DNA from: Verticillium longisporum
Lineage: Eukaryota > Ascomycota > Sordariomycetes > Glomerellales > Plectosphaerellaceae
NCBI GenBank assembly: GCA_019188255.1
Contig: JAETXT010000007.1
Coordinates: 2,852,001-2,916,000 of the forward strand
Length of the DNA stretch: 64,000 nt
Reading direction: 5' to 3'
The notes below the pieces were generated by a model. The model ran no database searches. It was not told the DNA's origin and was given only the letters and a program-made list of their open reading frames with translations. How positions within the stretch are numbered: position 1 is the stretch's first letter; every line of letters starts with the position of its first letter. The translations under genes were made by a program, and so were the position numbers. Of the stretch, positions 46,299 through 57,267 are shown in pieces.

Positions 46299-46619
46299 TC
46301 ACAGCTTGGCAGCCTCCTTGACGGTGCCAATCTTGAGCTTGCCGCCGTACTTCTCGAGGACGTGCTCGTTGTGGTACTTCCAGAAGGCCTTGGTGGCGTT
46401 CTTGCCGGCGAAGCGCTTGAGGATCTTTGCGCCGCCCGGGTGTTCCTCCTGGAAGGCTGCGGCCGAGTTAGCCTGGCTTGTCTGCTGGCCTGGGGGATGT
46501 CGTTCGGTGGGGAGGGGAATCGTACCGGTGATGTCGTAGACGCCGTCCTCGACGATGAGCCACATGTCCTTCTCGGTCTTGTGGTTGGCGACCTCGGCGG
46601 TGGTGAATGACTTGGACAT
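46299..46619 (-). CDS. Small soluble cytochrome b5-like heme protein
   Basis: Exons 46526-46619 and 46299-46456 encode 83 residues, essentially one cytochrome b5 heme-binding domain. The intron (46457-46525) splits the core. After splicing, VYDITAFQEEHPGG forms the first heme ligand site (His37), and the second expected histidine is His60 in FWKYHNEH. No C-terminal membrane anchor is present, unlike microsomal Cyb5 of about 120 residues, so the protein is probably soluble. Electron donor and acceptor are unknown. The intron is 69 nt with no stop, so a read-through ORF of 106 codons exists, but it would insert 23 residues into the heme pocket and I reject it. The protein ends KEAAKL. Confidence 0.9.
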   Translation of the reverse strand: MSKSFTTAEVANHKTEKDMWLIVEDGVYDITGTIPLPTERHPPGQQTSQANSAAAFQEEHPGGAKILKRFAGKNATKAFWKYHNEHVLEKYGGKLKIGTVKEAAKL

Positions 46620-47208
46620 TGTGACGGTGGGGCGCGGGCGGGACGGGATGGGATGGGATTGAGGGGTTCTAAAGGGTGGTGAATGAGGTGAAATCGCTCT
46701 TCCGAGGATTTGATGGAGGATCGATGTGTGTGAGTGTGTTGGTTGCGGTGAAGAATGGAGTGAAGTGACAGAATGTCGTTAGGTTGGTCCGCGGCTATGC
46801 TTGTGTTGATGAGGTCGATCAGCACTCGAACACGGCGTGCTTCCAGTTACCTCGGCTCATCTCTGGGCGGAGGACAGTTGTGTGGGGGCCCCCTGTGGAT
46901 GCGTCATCTGGGGGGGCGAGGTTGGCGGCCTGGGGGTGCCAATCACATGGTCGCCATTAATCATGCGGGCCAGCCGGGACGCATCTGGTCAGGCTTGCTA
47001 GGGCATCTAGTCAGGCTTGCTAGGGCATCTGGCCAGGCTTGCCAGGGCGGAAGGCCAGGGCAGGTCACATTTGTCGATCATGGTGCTGGGGTCAATGAAT
47101 CGCATTGTGGTGCGGGTGGAATTGAGTTTGTACATCTTGAACGCCGTGTATCCCATCCATTCAGCGCCTTTCCAACCCTTTCAACGCCAATCCTGCTCAA
47201 GCCGTCCT
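46620..47208. other. Intergenic region between cytochrome b5 and OMA1
   Basis: No coding exon seen. It contains a three-copy 22-bp tandem repeat (46981-47046). The left part is the presumed promoter of cytochrome b5 and the right end the 3' flank of OMA1. Confidence 0.5.
46981..47046. repeat. 22-bp tandem repeat, three copies
   Basis: The unit starts GCATCTGGTCAGGCTTGCTA and is repeated at 46981, 47003 and 47025 with a few substitutions. It lies 160 bp beyond the OMA1 stop codon, outside coding sequence. Confidence 0.9.
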
Positions 47209-48525
47209 TCACATGTAAATGGTCTGGAATTGCGTGCCACGCTCGAGAGCCCGTCGGAAAGCATCCGCAAACGCCGACGTGCCCTGACAGTCGCTGATTT
47301 GGAACTTCTCCAGAGCCTGGGGCAGCCAGCTCTGAATCTTCTCAATACGATGTTGGTTCTGCGACGCGAGAAAAAAAAGGGGGGGAGCAGAACGTTAGCA
47401 GTCATCACACAAAAACAACATCATGTCACACAATCGAGCACCCAGGGGTCGACTCACCGACGGGTGCGTGCTCATGAGCTCCGGCACCTCCTCGCCCTGA
47501 CTTCGCGAGGCGGCTTCCATGCGCTGCCAAAAGCCGACGGCCTCCCGCGGGTCGTAGCACGCCTCGGCCATGAGCATGAGCCCGATGTAGTCGGCCTCGC
47601 TCTCCTGCATGCGGCTCATGGGCATGGAGAACACCATGTCGAGCAGCCCGCCGCCGAGCGAGTGGATGAGGAAGATGCCGCCGGGGATGGCGTACGACAG
47701 GGCGTAGAAGCTGTAGAGCAGAATGTTGATGCCGATCGACCCGCTCATGCGCTCGCCGACGTGCGACGCCATGTTGTGCGCAATCTCGTGGCCCAGCACC
47801 GCCGCCAGCCCGGCCTCGGTCCGCGTCGCCCGCAGGATCCCGCTGTGCACAAACACCTTGCCGCCCGGCAGCACAAAGGCGTTCATCGTGTTGGGGTCGT
47901 CGATGACCCGGATCTCCCAGTCCACCTTGCTGCTGCTGCTCTTGTCCCCATCGCCCTCCTGGCCACCGCCCCACCACGTATCGTGCGGCGCAGGCCCGGC
48001 ACCATCGTGCTCGTCCCGCGGCAGCGCGCCGCCGCCGGACAAGGGAATGAGCCGGGCCATGACCCGCTCGACGAGCCTCGTCCTGGGATCCCACGCCGGC
48101 AGGAAGCGGCCGCCCTGGCGCTCGACCTCGAGCTCAATCTGCCTGACCTGCTGCGCGCTCAGCTCGGCGACCGTCTCGTCGGCGAAGCAGTTGAAGCGCC
48201 GCCGGCCCGACACGGGCACCGTCTGCAGGTTCGAAAAGTAGAAGCCGCCCGCCGCGAGCACGGCGACGACGACAACCGTGTGCGTGCGCGGGCTGCGGAC
48301 GGTGCGCCGCACATTGTCGGCCGTGAAGATGGGACGCGCGCTGCGCAGGCGGTCGTGTGCGTCGTTGTGGAGCCAGGGCCGGCGGGGGCCGTGGGAGAAG
48401 AGCCTTCGTGCGGCCGTCAAAGTCGCTTGGGTCGGGGGGTATCGCGGTCGGGGGACGCATCGAGGCACGGGGCCGGGGGTTCGAAGGATGGGCGCAAGGG
48501 GCCGGCACGCGCGGTAGGCGCTCAT
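47209..48525 (-). CDS. OMA1: Mitochondrial inner-membrane metalloprotease Oma1 (M48)
   Basis: Oma1 is a stress-activated zinc protease of the inner mitochondrial membrane that overlaps with the m-AAA protease in quality control. Exons 47458-48525 and 47209-47358 join as STHPS|NQHRIEKI and give 405 residues. The N-terminus is Arg/Pro-rich with few acidic residues, fitting a presequence. A membrane segment lies near 81-98. The zinc motif is HEIAH (246-250), with a downstream ESEAD supplying the third ligand, and STHPS is the family signature before the C-terminal helix. An Asp/Gly/His-rich insertion (about 172-200) precedes KVDWEIRVIDDP. The 99-nt intron carries a CTAAC branch and a long pyrimidine tract. 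Upstream ATGs on this frame would add a leader of doubtful value; I start at MSAYRACRPL. A long antisense ORF covers this gene but is a GC-composition shadow. Confidence 0.93.
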
Positions 48526-49477
48526 CGTTGGCGGTCTCGAGGACCTCAGGTGAAGGGCCTGATGGAGGCAGACAGAATCAAGAGCCGAGCGCCTGGAGAG
48601 AGAAAGACACAGAAGAGTCGTGGACAGCGGTGAATGAAAACAGACTGGCGTAGATGCTGCGATGGCCTCAAGGCAGCCAGCCAGCCAGCCAGCCAGCCGT
48701 GGACTGTGGGCAGGAGGCATGACAACGATAAGAGAACGTTAGGATTACATAAGCACACCATGGCAGCCCCGGTCTGAGGACACCAGCCACAAACAGCAGC
48801 CACCCTGCTGCGTCTCATTCTTCACACCATCCGAGAGCGAGACCGCTGTCTGTTGGCACGGCGAGTCGCAGTTCATCCCGAGCGGTTGGTTCGCCCGGGC
48901 GGCCCCCAAGCCCTGGCGTCAAGCACCCCAGAAGTCGATTTGTTTTTTTTTTCTTGATCGATTGGGCAGGCCTTTTTCACTTCCCTGTCTGCCGTTGGTC
49001 ACTTGCCGTGCCGTACCGTACCGTACCGTCAGGTCGGGATGTGCCGCATCAGCCCTCCGAGGGAAGAGAACCCAGATTGCCAGTGTCTGCCTCGCGAGAA
49101 ATCAATTGCTTCACATCACGTACTACGAACATGCGCCTATTTTTCACTTGACGTTTTTCCTGTTTTCCGGAATCTCCATTTCCCAGGTCAAATTGAACAA
49201 CACGTGGTATGCCCCAATACCCGCGTAATAGACATCTATCGACTGCTGTTGACAGCAGTCCGCCAAAGCACAAGTCCGACCGTCCAATCGTGCCCCGTCT
49301 TTCGTTGATAAAAAACATTCCGAATCATTCATGCCAGACCTGTCGCAATGCACCCTGGCTACCCAGTGCCATGAAACCTCGCAACGCCTTCCTCAATCAA
49401 AAGGACCCGTAAAGCAATGTGGCCGATCTTTCCGTCCTTCCCCGAGACTTGTCATGAATCCCTGCTCAACAGTCCGC
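48526..49477. other. Intergenic region between OMA1 and the methyltransferase gene
   Basis: No supported exon. It has an (AGCC)n run near 48674-48701 in the OMA1 upstream region, a T-run near 48942-48953 and a CCGTA repeat near 49009-49029. Confidence 0.5.
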
Positions 49478-50926
49478 TCAGCAGGTCATTTCGTGGTCGC
49501 CCGTATACCCTGCAACCTCGTGAGGAAACGGCTTCCGGCCGTAGACAACATAGACCCTTTGGTAGGCATGAATATAGGGGTTGCTGAAGTCCTTTCGCAC
49601 ATCGACCAAGGAGACCTGGCAGTACCGTCAGCCGAACGAATCACACTAGGGGTTATTGGTGCACCGGGCAGCAAGAGTCTTACCTCAACCTCCTCCGGGG
49701 TTCGCCCGAGCACTTGCGTGAAGAGCGACATGCTCCATCCGCTAAGCCCGCTCATCCAGTTCTGTTCCCAGAGCTTGCCGAGTGCCTTGTAGCGGGGGTC
49801 TTTAGCCCAACCGTTGAGGGGGATCTTGTAGCACTTCTCATGAATGTCGACGAACCCGACTTCGGCAAGCCAGTTCTTTGCCAGGTGAGCCTGTGATAGA
49901 GGCCGGTGTATTATCTCGCTGGCCGCATTCATATCGTCAAACCATCGCTGGAGAGCGCTGTCGGGCAGCAGGGTTCCGTCGTCTGACTGGCTGTCGCAGT
50001 TGAAGTCTTGCGTCTCGAACCAGCCGCCTGGCTCCAGATTGTCAAAAGCCTGGCGCACAATCTCTTCCTTGAAATTCGCAAAGGACCCGATACCGCCGCG
50101 CACAAAGACAAAGTCGAGAGGCTCCCTCCAATCCCACTGCTCAGACCTGTTGAACGCAGCACGTTAGCGCAAGCAGCATCTGGGGCGCGTTCGGTGCCAA
50201 CTCACGCATCTTGCACAAAAAAGTGCACATTCGATGGCACTGCAGTAGGCTGAATGGGTGACAAATCGATGCCGTAGACGCGGGCCTCGGGAAACCTGTC
50301 GCCCATCTCTAGGGCCCAGATGCCAGTGCCGGTACCTACGTCAAGGATGCGGGTCGGTGGCCGTTCGGCCGGGAAAGGGGCGAGGAACCACTTGCCGCCG
50401 AATAACTCGGTCATGACAAGACCTTGCAATTCCAGACGCTCACACTCCACATCGTCATTGGGGAAAACGTAGGCTGTGTAAGGTCAGACGAGTAAAGCAC
50501 GACAGAAAAGGGGGCGGACACTAGAATCAGCAGCACGTACATCCGGCTTGGTAAGCATGATAAGTGCGTCCAAATCGCTGAGGAAAGTTGGCGATGCTGT
50601 CGGTGATGGATTCTGATCCTCTGCTCAGCGTCAGCAATTGCAAATATCCTCGAAAGGGGTGCCCGGTGCAGAAAGCCAGCCGGAGAATAGGGGCCATGGT
50701 TCATACTCGTCATCATAGCCGGGCTGTGGGTTCCATGTCAGTTTACCGAGTCGATGGGGTATGCCCAGCAGAATGAGTTGGAGACGAGTGAACGCACATC
50801 GGAATCAGGCTCGAGGTGTGAGTTGTTGCTCACGGACCTCCTGTCAGGAATGGACTCAAATGTGAATGCGTATGGATCCAAGGGACGCGGTGGCGGCGGC
50901 GGCTGATGGGGCGGGTCGACGGCCAT
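49478..50926 (-). CDS. SAM-dependent methyltransferase, UMTA/LaeA-like
   Basis: A class I methyltransferase of the large fungal group that includes velvet-associated LaeA-like enzymes. Substrate is unknown. Six exons, 50798-50926, 50707-50723, 50541-50620, 50206-50473, 49684-50146 and 49478-49615, give 364 residues and end GDHEMTC. The second exon is only 17 nt. All donors are near GTRNGT and several introns have CTAAC/CTGAC branch sites. The N-terminus is proline-rich. FGRTYHAYQAGSYVFPND and then RLELQG are typical of the family. SAM motif I is ILDVGTGTGIWALEMGD, followed by YGIDLSPIQP, and LEPGGWFETQD is the post-I element. It lacks the features I associate with LaeA itself. No biosynthetic genes lie beside it. 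Confidence 0.9.
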
Positions 50927-51888
50927 GGCGACGGGGTGAGTGAACGAGGCTGGCGGAGTGAGTTGGCGACTGGGGGCTGTAGAGTCGTCGTGAATGGGCG
51001 TTGTCCGAGGAGGGGCACGGGGGAGGAAATAGATTGAAGCAGGGCAACGAGATGCGTTGGCGGGTTGACTTTATGGTTTGACCGGGTCAGGTGGAAAGCT
51101 GTTCTCGACTCGATTCATCCGGAAACGTAGGGTGGTGGGCTATTCCCCATGGACAAAGGTAAAGTCAAGCAGAGGCGTTCCTTGAACGGGTACGTAGGTA
51201 GGTAGAGATGGCCTGGTCGGTTCGGTTCGGGTTTCTTAGTCCAGCGACAGGGTGGGTACGAGTCGGCCACCTGAACAGTTGCGACAAGACGAAGAATGCC
51301 GGGACAGAGAGCTGAAGGGATAAACAAGAAGTTCAGAAGATGGAGGACCGGCCGGCCGTAAAGAGGAGAGAGGAAGAGAGGTGGACGAAGTGGACGAAGT
51401 GGGGAGGAGGGAACATGGAGAACAGAGCGGGAGGGTGGGTGGGTGGCCAAGGGCATTGGATCCAGCGAACTGGGTCGGCCAGGACTCTCGAACCGTGAGG
51501 TCGGGAGAGCCACAGGGTCAATGGGGATGGGATGGATGGGTCGACAGGCAGTGATGAGGGGGTTTGTTGGGTTGGGGGACCCAGACCCAGACCCAGACCC
51601 ATGAGAACCTACATGGACCTCTAGAAGAGCAAGGTGCGCAAGGTGCGCGACCAAAGGCGCGAGGAGGGGTCAATGGTACCCGGTAATCTGGAAAGGTGCC
51701 CTCATTCGTGAAGATGACATGCAACCCTGAACGCACAGCTGCTGCGACTGGCGCCACGTCTCTGGCTACCGGCCTCGAGGGGGGGTTCGTCTCCCTGTGC
51801 CTACGATCTGGGTCGGTGATTGACTCCCTTCGTGGCCTCTTGTCTCTGTGCCACAATTCGGAAAGAGATGAAGGCCTCTCCAAGCTAA

Positions 51889-51919
51889 AGGTAAGGTACC
51901 TTAGGCAAGTAGGTACCTA
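51889..51919. repeat. GGTACCTT / AGGTACCT motif cluster
   Basis: AAGGTAAGGTACCTTAGG followed by AAGTAGGTACCT, partly palindromic, in non-coding sequence. Confidence 0.7.
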
Positions 51920-53130
51920 TGCAGTGAACGAGGTGGGGAGAGGCACCCAAGTCAGTTGAGACGGGACGGACGGATTTGCTGGTTATGGAAGGATCCATAC
52001 TAATGGCCATGCTAGAGGCCATACTAGAGGCGGAAAGAGGGGTTCGTTCCAGTGGCATTTCCCATCGGATTTCAGATCTTTTTTAGGGGGCTTGTGCCAC
52101 CAGCGTACCTCACGGTACCTTGCCCTTTTGGCAATGCACCCTCAGGGCTGTCAGCACAGGGAAATGAAAGGGAACGTCTGCTACCTGGCGCCATTAGGTG
52201 ACCTCGATGGTCAACTTGATCTGAGCCCTCGGAAGTACATGTACCCCTCAAAATCAGCAGGTCGCATCATTTTAGGAGTGTGAGTGGAAGGCACCAGGGC
52301 AGGTGCATGGAATACTCCGCTGCACCAGGATGCGTCTGTGGAGGCTTCTAGGCACGGTGCTATTCTGTCCTAGGCCTGTTAGCCAGATCGTAGCCTGACC
52401 TGGAACTGCCACTGTTCCCGAGGTACGCGCTAGGCTTCCTAGTGCGAGTCCCTGAAGCCTACGTTTCCGTTTCGCACGGACTTCCCTGGTCCCGCTTCCT
52501 CCACCCCCCGGTTCTCTCCTTAAACACCATGGACAGCGCTGAAAATTCGACCTAGACAGTTGAGATTGTGTAATGAGGATATCGACAAGGTCTGCCCACG
52601 AGGCAGCATGACGTGGGGATGCCTAGAACGGGTGCCGAGGGACCATTGCTTGTGGCCATCAGTGAGACACTGGAGGTCGGCTGGAAAGTCCCGTTGGCTG
52701 CCCTGTAGAAAACCCCCCAACCAGGTTCGTCGGCCTTGGTACCGGCAGCTTGGTTGGCTTTGCCTACACAGACCACCCACGCAGTGTTGCCGTCAGGCAG
52801 GGAGGTACTGTAGGCACCCTCGACAGGCACCACCTACCTGCCTCTGCCTCACCTCTGGGCCCAATGTCGTCGTCTCCTGCAGGTCGACAAAATGCTGCCT
52901 GTTGACTGGCTGTTGGGGGCTGTATGCTGTGCAACGAACCCTTTCCTGGAAGCCGGTACTGCTTGCCGTGTACCGCTCGCCAGTCCGCAGCTTCCGCGCT
53001 GCGCCCGTTCCACGGCACCTCCCTGCCATGAGATAGATGCCTCGCCGTCAATGAGAAGGCGAAGGTGCGAACCAAGTCCCGTAGCTCCTGCCTCTTCCCA
53101 GCCGCTCGGGCAGTTCAAGGCTCCACATGA

Positions 53131-53175
53131 GGTACCTACCTGCCTTACCTAGGTAGGTACCTACCTACCTTACTT
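53131..53175. repeat. GGTACCTACC / CCTAGGTAGG motif cluster
   Basis: About 45 bp made almost only of GGTACCTACC, TTACCTAGG and TAGGTACC blocks with internal inverted symmetry. Confidence 0.75.
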
Positions 53176-53312
53176 GGTGCAGTCGGCAGGCGCGCCTCTG
53201 CTGTTGCTCGGCATTCGTTGCCTGACTCGCGACTGCTCTTTTTCTCGCTCATCATGAGAAGCGAATCGCCCACACAGTAGAGACTGACCCCCTCACCTCA
53301 TCCACCAGGTCC

Positions 53313-54126
53313 ATGACGATCCCCAGTTCCGCATCCGCACACGCGCAGCCTGACCGAAATGATGTGCCCTCAGCGTCCGCCGCCGGCCGAAGAAGCAAAG
53401 CCTCCCGCACACCAGCGTCAGAACCCGACACATCGGACGCATTGGGCATGGCAAGACATCGGTGAGCATCGGCCCTCCTACGGCGCCAGTGTGACACCCC
53501 CATTGCCCCGCTGGATGCGGATGAGACCACCAAAAACACACGAGACGGGAGAACCTCCCAAAGTCTTTCCTACAGCGTCGCATCCCGGTTAAAAGGAGGG
53601 GCCACATCTCCACTGGCATGTTGTCCCGCACAAGCGTGCTGCCCATCTCACCCTTGGACCAGTCTCCCGTGTGTCTTGCCCGCCCTGGCAGGGCTCTTCG
53701 AGCTATGGGCCGACAGGAGCAAGCAACGTGGAGGACACGCTGCAGTTCCTGGAATCCCTTGCCAACAAGGTCGCTTCTGTCCACGGATCACCTGCCTTCC
53801 GGCGACGGCCGTCTATGTCTTGCATCTCCCGGATCCCGGATCTCAACCCTTACCTGGCGCGAGATTTCCCACACGCGGCGATTGCTTTGCCAGCCGCCGT
53901 TGCTCGTGACATGGGAATCCGCCGTGGCGATCATCTCATCACGATCAAGCATTGCAACATGTCTCGAACACCCCCTCGGCGAAGATCCAATGTCCGTGTT
54001 GGATCGTCTATCAGCTGCTCGTCTATCGAACGCCCCCCATCGCTGCCCCGACCAGATCACTTGGCAGGCCACTCGCTCCATTCATTCCACGAAGGACCCC
54101 AAGACGCATGGCACCAACGACAATGA
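53313..54126 (+). CDS. Doubtful hypothetical protein convergent with OSH3
   Basis: The first candidate exon (53313-53461) reads MTIPSSASAHAQPDRNDV and continues with coding-like Ser/Ala-rich sequence up to a good GTGAGC donor. A later open frame (53692-54126) reads ASNVEDTLQFLESLANKV and then an Arg/Ser/Pro-rich tail. The obvious CAG acceptor at 53690-53691 does not keep this frame. A weaker GAG acceptor at 53702 does, giving about 190 residues. I recognise no domain. It could instead be two unrelated chance ORFs, or a gene starting at 53671. It ends 20 bp from the OSH3 stop, so it would overlap that gene's 3' UTR. Confidence 0.22.
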
Positions 54127-54146
54127 GTGTTGGCGGCCCCTTTCGT

Positions 54147-57100
54147 CTACACCGCGAAGATGTTTGTCACTCCGTTCCACGTACCTCGTGTGCGTTCCTC
54201 CCAGTATGAATCCTTGCCTGTTTTGATCTTCCACACCTCCTCGCCCTCTGGTCCATTGCCCAGCTTGACGAACCACTTCGGCTTGTGTTCTTCGCCCCGT
54301 TCCTCGAGGTCCTTGCGCCGCGCACGTTGCTCCTCTTCCAGCACCACTTTGGTCTCCTCCGCCGCGTCGAGGTCGCCCAGCTCTGCCTGCCTCTGATCGG
54401 GCCGCAGCCGGCTGTCCGTCGGCGGCAGTCGACCCTTCTCGATTTCCGTTATCTCATTGAGTTGCGCGGCAAACTGGGTCAGACCATACGTTGTGGCGGC
54501 ATTGTCCACCAACTTGCCAACCTTCCAAACATCGTCTCCCACAGTCTTGCCGTTTTCTGTTCGACGGAGCCCGGTTGTCCAAGTACCAATCAACCCAGTT
54601 CCCGAGTTACTGCCGTCCGAAGTATAAGTCTCGACAGCCACGTCCTCACCGCGGCCGCCGAACATGCCGCCCTTGCTGCGAAACTCGACTACTGCCTTGG
54701 CCCCCGTAGTGTCGTTGTTGACATGCATCGTGCCCACGGGCTCGACATACTTTTCGCCCATGACAACGTTACGTAGGAACATGGCTGCGTGCGTCCACGA
54801 ATAAAGTTCATCCGTGCCGTCCACCAACCGCAACGCAATTCGCACGCGACCCTCCGTGATGATTTCTGCGCTCTTGCCCCAAAACTTTTGTGAGGGCGCT
54901 GGTGACTGGCTAAAAGACCAGTTGGAGGAATCGGCTTGCATCGCCAACCTGACGGGCCGGTGACTGACCTTCTCCGCAATAAGACGGAAACCGCCCGGCA
55001 CCTCTTGCTCGGTGCGTAGAAGCTCGTACGTCTCGCCTAGTAGAGGGTTGAACGGCTTTCGGATAGCACGCTCCTTCGATCGGTTGATGCTGATTTGTGA
55101 TACTGCAAAAGCAGTCACGTACAGCAAGCGGTCCTTGGCCGTTTTCTGCTGCACTGCCGCGTCAAGAAGCTGTGAGTACTCGAGCTGCTCAGCAATCCTC
55201 TGAAGCATCGAGGTCGGCTCGTTCGCCGAAACGGGTGCACTAATGTTGCTAAGATCTTTGCCGACGTTCTTCCGTACGATGCCTATGAGACTCGGGGGCT
55301 GAACCAGGCCTGGCGGGATCTTCGAGCGCCTCTCGACCGATATGTCTACCGGAAGAGGGGTGAGGCTTTTCGGCTTGGATGGATAGCAACTCTCCTCATC
55401 TAAGCCCCCCGTCTCCTCGTCAGCGATGGTCGAGGCTGCCGACGAGGAGTCGTGCAGCTCGGCCTCGTCGGCATCAGACTCCACAGCATCGTCTTCCTCA
55501 CTCCTGTCGATGCGGACAATCTGAGAGCCAGTCTCGCCCACTTCAGCATCAAAGAACTCATCAGTTGAGGTAGTGTCCATGCTCAACCTGGAGGCTGCAG
55601 CTGAGAGGGCGCCGGCAAACGCCGGCGTTTGCTGTTTGCGATCAATAACGTAAATTCAGCCACAACCGAGTCCAAATCGTTCAGCAATGCACCGCAGTGA
55701 TCTTGCATGCTCTTCTCCTCCTGCGCAACGCCCCTCGACTTCTTCCTCGCATGCTTCGATCCGTTTGTTGACTGGCGGGGTTCGCAGAACCCGGCGACGG
55801 AACTGCCAGGGATGACGATACCATGGGTTGGAAAGATTGTGGGCTGACGACGCTGGACTTGCGCTTCCAGAAGGGCCTCTTCTGGTTTTCGGACGGAAAG
55901 TAGCCCTCCCTTTCCTCACTATGCACTGAGCTACTGCCGGGTGACAAATACTGGCTGCCGCTGCTGTGAGCGGGTCGTGGCGGATTAGACATGTCCTTGA
56001 CAAGGCGGCGCAGCGCATCTCTGGTGCCTACAGTCCGGCTGACCAAGGACTCGACCTGCTCCCACTCCCGATCCTCGAGTGGATTGTGAGTCGCTGTCCT
56101 CGAGAGTCCAGTGGCAATGCGCAGAGGCGTGCTGTTGCCCCTTTCCTTTGATGCGTGTCCCTCTGCCGGTTCAACACCTCGAGCGATGCGAACTGCTTTT
56201 TCAAGGGCGCGTGCCCACTCGCCAAACTCTTTGACGTTGGAGGCTTTGAGATGCCAGATCTCAGCACCCGAATCAATGTTGATCTCCCGGCGCCTCTCGT
56301 CTGCAGCTATGGCTGCGAGGCTCAACGGGATGGCGCCCCGCAGCGCCGAGGAGTTGCGGTTGTAGAAGTACGATAGCGTACACGACGAGTAGTCGAGCGA
56401 GAAAAAGCGACGTGCGTAGCCCTGTCCCTTCTTTCTCCTCCTCTTGAGCAAGTTCCCAACGTGATAGTTGGCTGCGCCATCGCTTCGGCCTGACACCGAA
56501 GTCGGTCTACCACCCGGCACATGGCTATGAAGACTGTCCTGGGAGTCTGAAGCTACGGCGTTCATGTGAGGACTGCCGTGCTTGCCCAAGCTTGTCTTGC
56601 TGCCGCTCTTCGCAGGGTTGCCGAGGGAAAGATTCGGGACATTGTGCGCAGTCGGGGGCGGCGAGCCGATGGGATAGGTGCGGAGGGAGAGGGTGACGGT
56701 CTTGGAGGTCTGCTTTGAAAAGGTATTGTCAAACACCAGGCCGTACATGCCGGCCTGGCCCTTCAGAACGTCGTGCGTGCCCGTCGTTTGGGTTTCGGCC
56801 TCGCATCGCCCCTGCCACTTGATGGGGATGAACCCCTTGCTGGCGAGCTGGTCTTGGGCGGTGATGGTATCCTTCTTGGCGAAACGGGCGGGCTTTGCGT
56901 CGTTGACGCCCGAGGTCACGCCCGAGGGGGTTGCGGGGTCGTCCGACTGGCTTGGGACAATGTTCGTGGCGCCAGTGCCGGGATGTTTGACGATGCCGAA
57001 GTTACTGCGCCGCAGGGGGAAGATCGTCAGCTCCAGTATAGGGTTGGTGAAAGGAGAAAGGGGGGAGAGGGGAGAGAAGGTACATTGACTTCTTATGCGG

Positions 57101-57267
57101 TTGAACGGTCCACGCGATGCTCTGGCCGTCCTCGACCTTGAGCCAGCGTACAATGTACGACTGTGTCTGCTGTCAGCTTTGGGTCTTGCGCGCGACGGCG
57201 ACGCGGCGGAAGGGGTAGTGGGATGGCAAACCTTGCTGTGGACCTCGAGTTGCTCGTGGCCGGCCAT
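54147..57267 (-). CDS. OSH3: Osh3-type oxysterol-binding-related protein (GOLD-PH-ORD), frame change in the middle
   Basis: Osh3 acts at ER-plasma membrane contacts with PI4P. Exons 57232-57267, 57084-57160 and 55822-57004 encode MAGHEQLEVHSK, then SYIVRWLKVEDGQSIAW and HKKSINFGIVKHPGTG (the GOLD-like start), then a PH domain (about 220-312). A 50-nt intron (55772-55821) leads to QEEKSMQDHCGALLNDLD and SVVAEF. The ORD follows to 54147, with FNPLLGETYEL, FWGKSAEI, GEKYVEPVGTMHVNN and TDSRLRPDQR. The frame must shift near 55.62 kb. A 62-nt intron (55588-55649, donor GTTATT) closes it formally at 952 residues, but it would delete LLIANSKRR. A one-base deletion near the 18-bp palindrome at 55615-55632 is equally possible. 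The ORD signature reads EKVSHRPV instead of the usual EQVSHHPP. Two separate genes are unlikely because the halves complete one Osh3 architecture. Confidence 0.82.
55615..55632. repeat. 18-bp perfect palindrome inside OSH3
   Basis: GCAAACGCCGGCGTTTGC equals its own reverse complement. It lies exactly where the OSH3 reading frame changes. Confidence 0.9.

Larger units (their letters stand above)
50927..53312. other. 2.4-kb intergenic region, no gene supported
   Basis: The left part is the methyltransferase upstream region and contains ACCCAG repeats (about 51583-51601). Motif clusters with GGTAAGGTACCTTAGG (51889-51919) and GGTACCTACC (53131-53175) follow. Short ORFs in several frames have no motifs. 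Confidence 0.5.

Noticed and set aside
46457..46525. Unspliced 106-codon cytochrome b5
   Set aside because: The extra 23 residues interrupt the conserved run into EEHPGG, and the segment has intron ends.
46981..47046. CRISPR-like repeats
   Set aside because: The units are contiguous with no spacers, and the genome is eukaryotic.
47017..48633. 538-codon plus-strand ORF opposite OMA1
   Set aside because: Its sequence is Arg/Ala/Gly/His-rich without motifs, and the minus strand has a complete Oma1 with zinc motif and a clean splice. It is a GC-rich antisense shadow.
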